NCBI GenBank assembly: GCA_947367725.1
Contig: CANBFZ010000171.1
Coordinates: 1 to 5,111, forward strand
Reading direction: 5' to 3'
Source of the DNA: an uncultured Eubacterium sp.
GTDB lineage: Bacteria > Bacillota > Clostridia > Peptostreptococcales > Anaerovoracaceae
Length of the DNA: 5,111 bases
The notes under the pieces are model-generated. The model searched no databases. It saw only the letters and a program-made list of their open reading frames with translations, and had not been told where the DNA came from. Below, piece by piece: positions 1 to 5,111 of the stretch. The position numbers and the translations under genes were made by a program. Numbering within the stretch: the stretch's first letter is position 1; each line of letters begins with the position of its first letter.

Positions 1-34
1 CGCGTGGAAGGCCCAACTCGCCTTATATCATAAA

Positions 35-65
35 ATTATATCACAGATTCCCGCTTTCGTGTCAA
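35..65 (-). promoter_or_regulatory. Putative leftward promoter (extended -10)
   Basis: Read on the minus strand there is a TTGACA -35 box (plus positions 60-65) and a TATAAT -10 box (plus 35-40), the latter preceded by TG one base away (an extended -10, plus 35-43). The spacer is 19 bases, longer than the ideal 17, which the extended -10 could compensate. Transcription would start near position 28 and leave the window to the left. The first transcribed bases could fold into a small hairpin (plus 8-12 with 20-24, five pairs, seven-base loop). The gene it would serve is not visible. Confidence 0.5.
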
Positions 66-85
66 AAAAAATTTTTATTCGACAC
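59..85. repeat. Inverted repeat GTGTC/GACAC around an A8T5 tract
   Basis: GTGTC at 59-63 is mirrored by GACAC at 81-85, enclosing a run of eight A and five T (64-76). The left arm overlaps the -35 box of the leftward promoter, so this could be an operator or simply a bent A-tract upstream of that promoter. The arms are short and the spacer is long, so support is weak. Confidence 0.25.
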
Positions 86-235
86 ATTTCCCTATAAAAA
101 TCACTTGAAAATTAAAGGAGGTGAGGGCAGTTTGATTTGACCAAGGATAAAGGGGAAAATATGTGGAAAACTTCCTTGTTGACAAATGATAAAACGCGTG
201 AAATTATTGTAACTACTTGTGTATAGACATTGAAG

Positions 236-244
236 TTATCCACA
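236..244 (+). promoter_or_regulatory. Exact DnaA box
   Basis: TTATCCACA matches the classical high-affinity DnaA box at all nine positions. It is the only plus-strand member of the 162-336 cluster. Confidence 0.65.
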
Positions 245-283
245 TAGACAAGTTGAAAAGATTGTATACGATTTGGAAATAAC

Positions 284-292
284 TGTGCATAA
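284..292 (-). promoter_or_regulatory. Exact DnaA box
   Basis: The minus strand reads TTATGCACA, an exact match to TTATNCACA. It faces the box at 236-244 across 39 bases. Confidence 0.6.
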
Positions 293-439
293 GGTGCTGG
301 AAGGTGTATTTTCTGCCATATTTTTGGTGTGGAAAATTCCTTTAGTGAGGGAAAGGACAAAGGGGATTTTTGCAACAAACAGAAAAAAGATATTTCAGAA
401 TTTATGTTTGATTATAAAACGAAATTTGTGTTAAAAAAT

Positions 440-456
440 AAACTTTTTTAAAGTTT
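440..456. repeat. Perfect 7-bp inverted repeat upstream of hydrogenase promoter
   Basis: AAACTTT at 440-446 and AAAGTTT at 450-456 are perfect inverted copies separated by TTT. The repeat ends where the next palindrome (456-476) begins and sits at about -48 to -64 relative to the expected start of transcription. It may be an upstream regulator site or an A+T-rich UP-type element. Chance palindromy is more likely than usual in DNA this rich in A and T. Confidence 0.35.
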
Positions 457-476
457 TTTGTTAAAAATTGACAAAA
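456..476. promoter_or_regulatory. Operator-like palindrome over the -35 box (Rex-like)
   Basis: The arms at 456-464 and 468-476 pair at 8 of 9 positions around the three-base centre AAA. The core reads TTGTTAA-AAA-TTGACAA, and the right arm contains the whole -35 hexamer (468-473). A protein bound here would be expected to block RNA polymerase. The half sites resemble those of Rex, the NADH/NAD+-sensing repressor of fermentative and hydrogenase genes in Firmicutes, whose usual site is TTGTTAA-N4-TTAACAA. Here the spacer is three bases, not four, and one base in the right arm differs, so the assignment to Rex is tentative. Confidence 0.4.
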
Positions 477-496
477 CAGAAGGGCGCTGTTATAAT
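468..496 (+). promoter_or_regulatory. Consensus sigma-A promoter of the hydrogenase operon
   Basis: The -35 box TTGACA (468-473) and the -10 box TATAAT (491-496) both match the consensus at all six positions, with the ideal 17-base spacer. TG at 488-489 adds an extended -10 motif. Transcription is expected to begin around 502-504, giving a leader of about 55 bases before the ATG at 559. A promoter this strong suggests high basal expression, with control most likely by a repressor; the palindrome at 456-476 overlaps the -35 box. Confidence 0.9.
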
Positions 497-513
497 ATAA
501 CATGTAATCTTTT

Positions 514-530
514 GGAGCAATTTGGGCTCC
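514..530 (+). other. Small hairpin in the operon leader
   Basis: GGAGC (514-518) and GCTCC (526-530) can form a five-pair stem with a seven-base loop. CTCC at 527-530 could alternatively pair with GGAG at 546-549 in the ribosome binding site, so the upstream stem and a structure masking the ribosome binding site exclude each other. Both helices are very short. No known riboswitch class is recognised in the leader. Confidence 0.3.
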
Positions 531-545
531 TATAAGCAAATGAAT

Positions 546-550
546 GGAGG
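546..550 (+). promoter_or_regulatory. Ribosome binding site deciding the start at 559
   Basis: GGAGG at 546-550 lies eight bases before the ATG at 559, an optimal distance. The in-frame ATG at 544 overlaps this site and has no Shine-Dalgarno sequence of its own upstream, so 559 is the preferred start. Confidence 0.85.
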
Positions 551-558
551 TTAGCGAA

Positions 559-2412
559 ATGGATAGACTTTACGTAAAGTCGAAGGACCATGCGCAGAGG
601 GCAGTAGAAGGCCTTTACAAAGATTTGGAGCGCAGAATTGCAGCAAGTCCTGCTGGTCAGTGCCCTGTAGATATGGCAGCAGCTTTTTTGCGGATGTGTC
701 ATGCACAGAGTTGCGGCAAATGTGTTCCGTGCAGAACCGGCTTAGGTCAGCTGCAGCATATGCTGGAAGATATTTTATCTATGGATACAAATTTAGATTT
801 ACAAGTGTTAGATACCTTAGAGCGTACTGCGAGGGCAATCAGAGTGTCATCGGACTGCGCCATCGGTTTTGAGGCGGCGTCTATGGTGCTGAGAGGGCTT
901 AGTGGGTTTAGAGAAGACTATGAATCCCATATTTTAAATCATGCCTGTGCTGATCATGTCATCAATCACAGAGAATCAGTCCCTTGCAGAGGGGCATGTC
1001 CAGCAGGTGTAGATGTTCCCGGCTATACAGCGCTTGTTCATGCGGGAAGATATGACGATGCGGTACGCCTTATCAGAAAAGATAATCCGTTCCCAACGGT
1101 ATGTGCGCTGATTTGTGAACACCCATGTGAGGACAAGTGTAGAAGAAATATCATTGATGCGCCGATTAACATCAGAGGTCTGAAACGCTTTGCAGTGGAC
1201 AACTGTTCCAAAAGCGTACCGGTTCCGGCGAAAATGGATCACACAGGAAAGAAGATTGCAGTAGTTGGCGGTGGTCCGTCAGGACTTTCCGCAGCATATT
1301 TTTTATCCATCATGGGTCACGATGTAACAGTGTTTGAAAAGAGAGCCCAGCTTGGCGGCATGCTTCGTTACGGGATTCCAAGTTATCGTCTGCCGAGAGA
1401 AAGGCTGCAGTGGGATATTGACGCCATCGCATCCACTGGCGTAGAATTTCGCACCGACTATGACGTGGAATCGGAAGAAGCCATTAAGGAAATCAAAGAA
1501 AATTACAACGCGATGTATCTTTCTATCGGCTCGCACAACCATAAGAACTTGGGTATTCCGGGCGAATACGCCAAAGGCGTGATTCCGGCGGTAGAAATGC
1601 TGCGGGGCATCGGCGATGATGCGATGCCTGATTTTAACGGAAAATCCGTGATTATCGTCGGCGGCGGCAATGTAGCGATGGACGTAGCGAGAACGGCAAA
1701 GCGCCTTGGCGCCAGCGAAGTATGTATCGTTTATAGAAGAAGACGGGATGATATGACAGCGCTTCCAGATGAAATCGGTGGGGCTGTGGCAGAGGGGTGC
1801 CAGCTGATGGAACTGATGGCGCCGTCTGAAATCATTGTAGATAAGAACGGTAATGTAAAAGGGCTTTACGTGCAGCCGCAGATTGCAGGCGAAGCTGATA
1901 AGTCGGGAAGACCAAAGCCGGCTCCCGCTGATCTTCCGAGAGTAAAAATGCGCTGTGATATTGTCATTTCCGCCATCGGACAGGCGACAGACTTTACTTT
2001 CTTTGAACAGTACGGTGTGCCGGTATTCCGCGGCAATATCAAGACGGAAAAGTCCAGTGTGGTAGATAAGATACAGGGTATCTACGCAGGCGGCGACTGC
2101 GTAACAGGTCCATCTACGGTAATTAACGCTGTGGCGGCGGGAAAAGTAGCGGCGGCAAATATTGACAATTATCTGGGCTATAACCATGAAATTACAGTAG
2201 ATATTGATATTCCGGTTCCGCCGGTGCAGGATCAGAAGGCAAGAGGAAGAATCGAGCTGAAAGAGCGCTATGCTTCCGAGAGAGGCGGTGACTTTGGCGC
2301 TGTAGAACTTCCGATGACGAGAGAAGAATCTCTGGCAGAAGCTTCCAGATGTCTGCGCTGCGATGCCTGCGGATTCGGTTCATTTAGAGGAGGCAGAATA
2401 GAAAAATGGTAA
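559..2412 (+). CDS. NAD(P)H-dependent FAD/Fe-S oxidoreductase (NuoF 4Fe-4S domain + GltD/NfnB-like), hydrogenase partner
   Basis: This 617-residue cytoplasmic flavoprotein probably passes electrons between NAD(P)H and the hydrogenase encoded next. Residues about 35-115 match the C-terminal 4Fe-4S domain of NuoF/HydB, with SCGKCVPC (Cys52, Cys55, Cys58) and Cys100 as likely ligands; the FMN/NADH-binding part of NuoF is absent. Residues about 130-200 form a GltD/DPD-type iron-sulfur domain (Cys143, Cys147, Cys182, Cys186, Cys190, Cys194). An FAD-binding GGGPSG is at 237-242, a second dinucleotide fold with GGGNVAMD at 368-375 is followed by four Arg at 393-396 that suggest NADPH, and the closing FAD motif AGGD ends at Asp513. 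The tail carries Cys598, Cys601 and Cys604 in a block usually found at the start of GltD-like proteins. Start 559 is chosen for its ribosome binding site. The gene overlaps hydA by 7 bases. The fold is clear; cofactor preference and electron bifurcation are inferences. Confidence 0.9.
   Translation: MDRLYVKSKDHAQRAVEGLYKDLERRIAASPAGQCPVDMAAAFLRMCHAQSCGKCVPCRTGLGQLQHMLEDILSMDTNLDLQVLDTLERTARAIRVSSDCAIGFEAASMVLRGLSGFREDYESHILNHACADHVINHRESVPCRGACPAGVDVPGYTALVHAGRYDDAVRLIRKDNPFPTVCALICEHPCEDKCRRNIIDAPINIRGLKRFAVDNCSKSVPVPAKMDHTGKKIAVVGGGPSGLSAAYFLSIMGHDVTVFEKRAQLGGMLRYGIPSYRLPRERLQWDIDAIASTGVEFRTDYDVESEEAIKEIKENYNAMYLSIGSHNHKNLGIPGEYAKGVIPAVEMLRGIGDDAMPDFNGKSVIIVGGGNVAMDVARTAKRLGASEVCIVYRRRRDDMTALPDEIGGAVAEGCQLMELMAPSEIIVDKNGNVKGLYVQPQIAGEADKSGRPKPAPADLPRVKMRCDIVISAIGQATDFTFFEQYGVPVFRGNIKTEKSSVVDKIQGIYAGGDCVTGPSTVINAVAAGKVAAANIDNYLGYNHEITVDIDIPVPPVQDQKARGRIELKERYASERGGDFGAVELPMTREESLAEASRCLRCDACGFGSFRGGRIEKW
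2386..2393 (+). promoter_or_regulatory. Ribosome binding site of hydA inside the upstream gene
   Basis: AGAGGAGG lies within the last codons of the flavoprotein gene (the Arg-Gly-Gly region of its tail), 12 bases before the ATG at 2406. The spacing is somewhat long. Together with the overlapping stop and start, it suggests that translation of the two genes is coupled. Confidence 0.75.
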
Positions 2413-4139
2413 AATTAAAGATAGATGGGCAGCAGATTACGGTGCCTGCCGGTACTACGATTTTAGACGCTGCCGCAAGAGTAGGAATCAAGATTCCACA
2501 TCTTTGTTATTTGAAAGACATTAATGAAATCGGCGCCTGCCGGGTCTGCCTTGTGGAGAAAGTCGGCATGGAAAAGCTGGTAACTGCCTGTAATACAGAG
2601 GTAGAGGAAGGGGTTGAGATTCTCACCAACAGTCCGAGGGTTAGAGAGGTGCGCCGCATCAATGTGGAACTGATTCTTTCCGACCACGACTGCAAATGCG
2701 TTCAGTGCGTCAAGAGCGGCAACTGCACCCTGCAAAAAATTGCCAATGACCTTGGCATTATTGAGCAGCCTTATAAAGATGTACATGAAAAGACAAGATG
2801 GGATTTTGAATTGCCGCTGATTCGTGAAGCATCCAAGTGTGTAAAATGCATGCGTTGTGTGCAGATTTGTGACAAAGTACAGGGACTGAATGTTTGGGAT
2901 ATTAATGGTTCTGGTTATAGAGCTTCTGTGGGGGTATCCAATAATCGCAAGATAACAGAAGCAGATTGTGCTCTTTGCGGACAGTGCATTACTCATTGCC
3001 CGGTAGGCGCGCTTCGGGAAAGAGACGATTTGCGCATTCTCAGAGACGCTCTTGCAGATCCTGAAAAGATTACCATGGTGCAAATTGCGCCAGCGGTGAG
3101 AACTGCATGGGGCGAGGGAATCGGTATTTCCAAGACAGAGGCAACCACAGGAAAGATGGTCAGTGCCCTTAGGAGAATCGGTTTTGACTATATCTTTGAT
3201 ACTACATATACTGCCGATTTAACCATTATGGAAGAGGGAAGCGAGTTCATCGAGCGGTTCACCCATAAAGAGGACTATAGCTGGCCGATGTTTACTTCTT
3301 GCTGTCCGGGTTGGGTTCGGTTTGTCAAAACCCAGTATCCGGAATATGTGAAGAATCTGTCTACGGCAAAATCACCGCAGCAGATGTTTGGGGCGATGGC
3401 AAAGACTTATATCGCCCAGAAGCTGGGCATTGATCCGGATAAAATTTTCTCCGTGTCCATCATGCCGTGTCTTTCTAAGAAATATGAAAAGGGCGTGCCG
3501 CAGGTAGATGACGCGGGACATGGTAAGGATGTGGATCTGGTACTGACCACAAGAGAAATGGACAGACTGATTCGCGCAGACAATATTCAGGCACACGATT
3601 TAAAAGAAGAATCCTTTGATGAAATTTTTGGAGAAGGCTCTGGTGCAGGGGTGATTTTCGGCGCAACCGGCGGCGTCATGGAGGCGGCCCTTCGGAGTGC
3701 ATATTTTCTGATTACCGGAGAAAATCCGGAAGCGGATAGCTTTAAGAGCGTGCGGGGCATGGACGGCTGGAAAGAAGCAACCTTTGAAATCAAGGGTCTG
3801 AAAGTACGGGTTGCGGTGGCCAGTGGTCTTGGCAATACCCGCAAGTTGATGGAAGCGATCAAGCGAGGCGAGGTGTCCTACGATTTTGTAGAAATCATGG
3901 CGTGCCCGGGTGGCTGCGTTGGTGGCGGCGGACAGCCAGTGAAAGACGGCTGTGAATTTGCAGAATCCAGAGGAGAAATTCTCTATGGGTTAGATAAATT
4001 TTCGAATTTGCGCTTTTCCCATGAGAATACAGCCGTGCAGCTTACCTATGAAGAATTCTTAGGAGCACCCAACTCTCATAGAGCACACCAGCTGTTGCAT
4101 ACAAATCTGGAAGATTGGGAACTGGAGATGAAACGGTAG
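2406..4139 (+). CDS. hydA: [FeFe] hydrogenase, group A, M3-type architecture
   Basis: This enzyme reversibly reduces protons to H2 at the H-cluster in the cytoplasm. Its 577 residues have the domain order and length of Clostridium pasteurianum CpI. A 2Fe-2S ferredoxin domain has Cys34, Cys45, Cys48 and Cys62. A His-Cys3 4Fe-4S site has His94, Cys98, Cys101 and Cys107. A two-cluster ferredoxin domain has Cys145/148/151/155 and Cys188/191/194/198. The H-cluster motifs are all intact: TSCCPGW (297-303), MPCLSKKYE (353-361) and MACPGGC (498-504), giving ligands Cys300, Cys355, Cys500 and Cys504. Cys299, Glu280, Glu283 and Ser319 match the known proton path. The end, with its LLHT motif (563-566), is the usual small-subunit-like tail. 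The GltD-like neighbour points to HydDB group A2. The HydEFG maturases needed to build the H-cluster are not in the window. No internal promoter is seen; expression should follow the operon promoter. Confidence 0.95.
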   Translation: MVKLKIDGQQITVPAGTTILDAAARVGIKIPHLCYLKDINEIGACRVCLVEKVGMEKLVTACNTEVEEGVEILTNSPRVREVRRINVELILSDHDCKCVQCVKSGNCTLQKIANDLGIIEQPYKDVHEKTRWDFELPLIREASKCVKCMRCVQICDKVQGLNVWDINGSGYRASVGVSNNRKITEADCALCGQCITHCPVGALRERDDLRILRDALADPEKITMVQIAPAVRTAWGEGIGISKTEATTGKMVSALRRIGFDYIFDTTYTADLTIMEEGSEFIERFTHKEDYSWPMFTSCCPGWVRFVKTQYPEYVKNLSTAKSPQQMFGAMAKTYIAQKLGIDPDKIFSVSIMPCLSKKYEKGVPQVDDAGHGKDVDLVLTTREMDRLIRADNIQAHDLKEESFDEIFGEGSGAGVIFGATGGVMEAALRSAYFLITGENPEADSFKSVRGMDGWKEATFEIKGLKVRVAVASGLGNTRKLMEAIKRGEVSYDFVEIMACPGGCVGGGGQPVKDGCEFAESRGEILYGLDKFSNLRFSHENTAVQLTYEEFLGAPNSHRAHQLLHTNLEDWELEMKR

Positions 4140-4152
4140 TGACAGATTATAA

Positions 4153-4196
4153 AAAAGAAACAGAGAGGAGACAGTAAGTTTCTCTCTGTTTCTTTT
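4153..4196. terminator. Bidirectional intrinsic terminator between convergent genes
   Basis: A 15-bp perfect stem (4153-4167 with 4182-4196) encloses a 14-base loop, which two wobble pairs and one A-T pair could shorten. The plus strand continues into a T-rich stretch (to about 4204), and the minus strand reads into six T from the A-run at 4151-4156. It can therefore end both the hydrogenase operon and the convergent MATE gene. It begins 14 bases after the hydA stop and ends six bases before the MATE stop codon. Confidence 0.9.
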
Positions 4197-4202
4197 CTGC
4201 TT

Positions 4203-5111
4203 TTACAGATAATGATATTTCTTCCGGTTCAGCGCCAGGCAGGTTATCGTAACGATCAGTGTGAGAATTTCTGCAGTGACACCGGACAGCCAGATGCCGG
4301 TAAGCCCGAGAAAGGACGGAAGGATCAGGATGATAGATACCTGAAATACCAGCGTTCTAAGGAATGAAATCAATGCAGAGAGCAGTCCGTTGTTTAGCGC
4401 GGTAAAGAAGGACGAGCCAAAGATGTTCATGCCGCAAATCAGAAAGGACATGGCGCATATACGGAATCCTTCACAGGTCATATCAAAAAGTTCTTTGTCG
4501 TAACCCACAAAGATGGAAGCAAGGGGCACTGCCAGAAGCTGCGCCAGGGCAACCAGAAGAACGCCGGTACAGACGATGGCGCGGACGCTTTTTAAAAACA
4601 GATTCTTAAGCTCTGAGTGGTTTTCCGCGCCGAAGTTGTAGCTGATAATCGGTGCGCTGCCCATGCTATAGCCCAGATAAATCGCTGCGAAGATGAAATT
4701 GACATACATAATGGTGCCATAGGCTGCTACACCGTTTTCTCCTGCAAAACGCAGCAGCTGCAGATTATATAGTGCGCCGACCAGGGAAGACGAAAGACTG
4801 GAAAGCAGCTCAGAAGAACCATTGGTGCAGGCTTTTAAAAGTGCTTTCGGATAGAATCTGGTCTTTGTCAGTCTGAGCAGGCTGTTGTTCTTTCTTGCAA
4901 AATATATGATTGGAAAGATGCCGCCGAAGATTTCTCCGATGGCTGTAGCAATTGCCGCGCCGGCGATGCCCCAGTGAAATACCGCAATAAACAGAAAGTC
5001 GAAAATCATATTGGTGACGCCAGCAACGATGGAAACACAAAGTCCCAGCTTTTGTTTTTCTGCAGCAACGAAGAAAGTCTGAAAGGCACACTGCAGCATA
5101 AAGCAGGGCAG
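4203..5111 (-). CDS. MATE-family multidrug/Na+ antiporter-like protein, C-terminal part (5' end outside window)
   Basis: The last 302 codons of a membrane transporter are visible; the frame stays open to the right edge, so the Met at 5099 is an internal residue and not the start. MATE proteins are usually about 450 residues with 12 helices, so about 150 residues are missing. Counting from that Met, about eight hydrophobic segments can be seen, near 20-41, 46-68, 97-115, 124-153, 173-198, 212-234, 240-262 and 265-290, fitting helices 5-12. GSAPIISYNFGA at 147-158 is the characteristic motif of the second MATE half, and the helix-plus-AAEK region at 12-15 resembles the usual site after helix 4. 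Such proteins export cationic drugs or metabolites in exchange for Na+ or H+; the substrate cannot be told. It is convergent with the hydrogenase operon, shares its terminator, and shows no functional link to it. Confidence 0.88.
   Translation of the reverse strand: MPCFMLQCAFQTFFVAAEKQKLGLCVSIVAGVTNMIFDFLFIAVFHWGIAGAAIATAIGEIFGGIFPIIYFARKNNSLLRLTKTRFYPKALLKACTNGSSELLSSLSSSLVGALYNLQLLRFAGENGVAAYGTIMYVNFIFAAIYLGYSMGSAPIISYNFGAENHSELKNLFLKSVRAIVCTGVLLVALAQLLAVPLASIFVGYDKELFDMTCEGFRICAMSFLICGMNIFGSSFFTALNNGLLSALISFLRTLVFQVSIILILPSFLGLTGIWLSGVTAEILTLIVTITCLALNRKKYHYL

Larger units (their letters stand above)
162..336. other. DnaA-box cluster, candidate replication origin (oriC)
   Basis: Five 9-mers resembling the DnaA box TTATNCACA lie within 175 bases. 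Two are exact: TTATCCACA at 236-244 (plus) and TTATGCACA at 284-292 (minus). Three have one mismatch: TTTTCCACA at 162-170 and at 328-336 (both minus), and CTATACACA at 218-226 (minus). About 45 bases to the right, 382-473 has only 15 G/C in 92 bases, which would suit a DNA-unwinding element. No protein gene is evident here, and flanking transcription (leftward promoter at 35-65, rightward operon from about 503) diverges from the region, as is common at firmicute origins. Against this, neither dnaA nor dnaN is visible in the window. A DnaA-regulated intergenic region or a secondary DnaA-titration site are alternatives. Confidence 0.5.

Noticed and set aside
93..98. TATAAA as a -10 box for a rightward promoter
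   Set aside because: No acceptable -35 box lies 16-18 bases upstream; the GACACA-like sequence nearby is only eight bases away.
112..378. Minus-strand reading frame of 88 codons in the upstream region
   Set aside because: It needs a TTG start, has no Shine-Dalgarno sequence before it, shows no recognisable family, and lies over the DnaA-box cluster.
544..558. In-frame ATG at 544 as the start of the flavoprotein
   Set aside because: It overlaps the GGAGG that is ideally placed for the ATG at 559, and has no ribosome binding site of its own.
1303..2187. Long minus-strand reading frame (294 codons) opposite the flavoprotein
   Set aside because: The plus strand here encodes clear FAD and NAD(P) motifs; the antisense frame has no recognisable domain and reflects codon composition.
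559..2412. Annotation as glutamate synthase small subunit (GltD)
   Set aside because: The GltD-like core is present, but the added NuoF-type cluster domain, the overlap with hydA and the absence of a large subunit gene argue for a hydrogenase partner.
2463..3083. Minus-strand reading frame (206 codons) opposite hydA
   Set aside because: It is the antisense shadow of the ferredoxin domains of HydA, without recognisable motifs of its own.
1..5111. CRISPR array, insertion sequence, tRNA or rRNA
   Set aside because: No regularly spaced repeats, transposase, terminal repeats or tRNA-like cloverleaf were seen. The 11-base similarity of 114-124 (minus strand) to the 16S 3' end is too short to be rRNA.

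Overview
The window looks like a chromosomal segment of an anaerobic Gram-positive clostridium, most like Lachnospiraceae. The reasons are an M3-type [FeFe] hydrogenase, strong GGAGG ribosome binding sites, a consensus sigma-A promoter in an A+T-rich intergenic region, and moderate G+C in the genes. The assignment rests on gene content and style only.

Layout. Positions 1-543 hold no convincing protein gene but are rich in signals: a leftward promoter near 35-65, a cluster of five DnaA-box-like 9-mers (two exact) at 162-336, a very A+T-rich stretch (about 16% G+C) at 382-473, two inverted repeats at 440-476, and a textbook rightward promoter at 468-496. Positions 559-4139 form a two-gene operon. 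The first gene encodes a flavin/iron-sulfur NAD(P)H oxidoreductase, made of a NuoF C-terminal-type 4Fe-4S domain fused to a GltD/NfnB-like module. The second encodes a 577-residue [FeFe] hydrogenase. The two genes overlap by 7 bases. A bidirectional hairpin terminator at 4153-4196 separates the operon from a convergent MATE-family transporter gene on the minus strand, whose 5' part lies beyond the right edge.

How the genes work together. The pair fits what HydDB calls group A2, 'glutamate synthase-linked' [FeFe] hydrogenases, where a GltD-like flavoprotein is encoded beside HydA. The likely electron path is NAD(P)H to FAD to the Fe-S clusters of the flavoprotein, then the ferredoxin-like domains of HydA and the H-cluster, or the reverse. 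No large glutamate synthase subunit is present, so the flavoprotein probably serves the hydrogenase. Whether the complex bifurcates electrons with ferredoxin cannot be read from the sequence.

The points most worth a second look are: an apparent relocation to the C-terminus of the flavoprotein of the Cys block that normally opens the GltD/DPD iron-sulfur domain; the DnaA-box cluster beside A+T-rich DNA, which could be a replication origin; and a near-perfect palindrome on the -35 box of the hydrogenase promoter that resembles a Rex site but is one base short.
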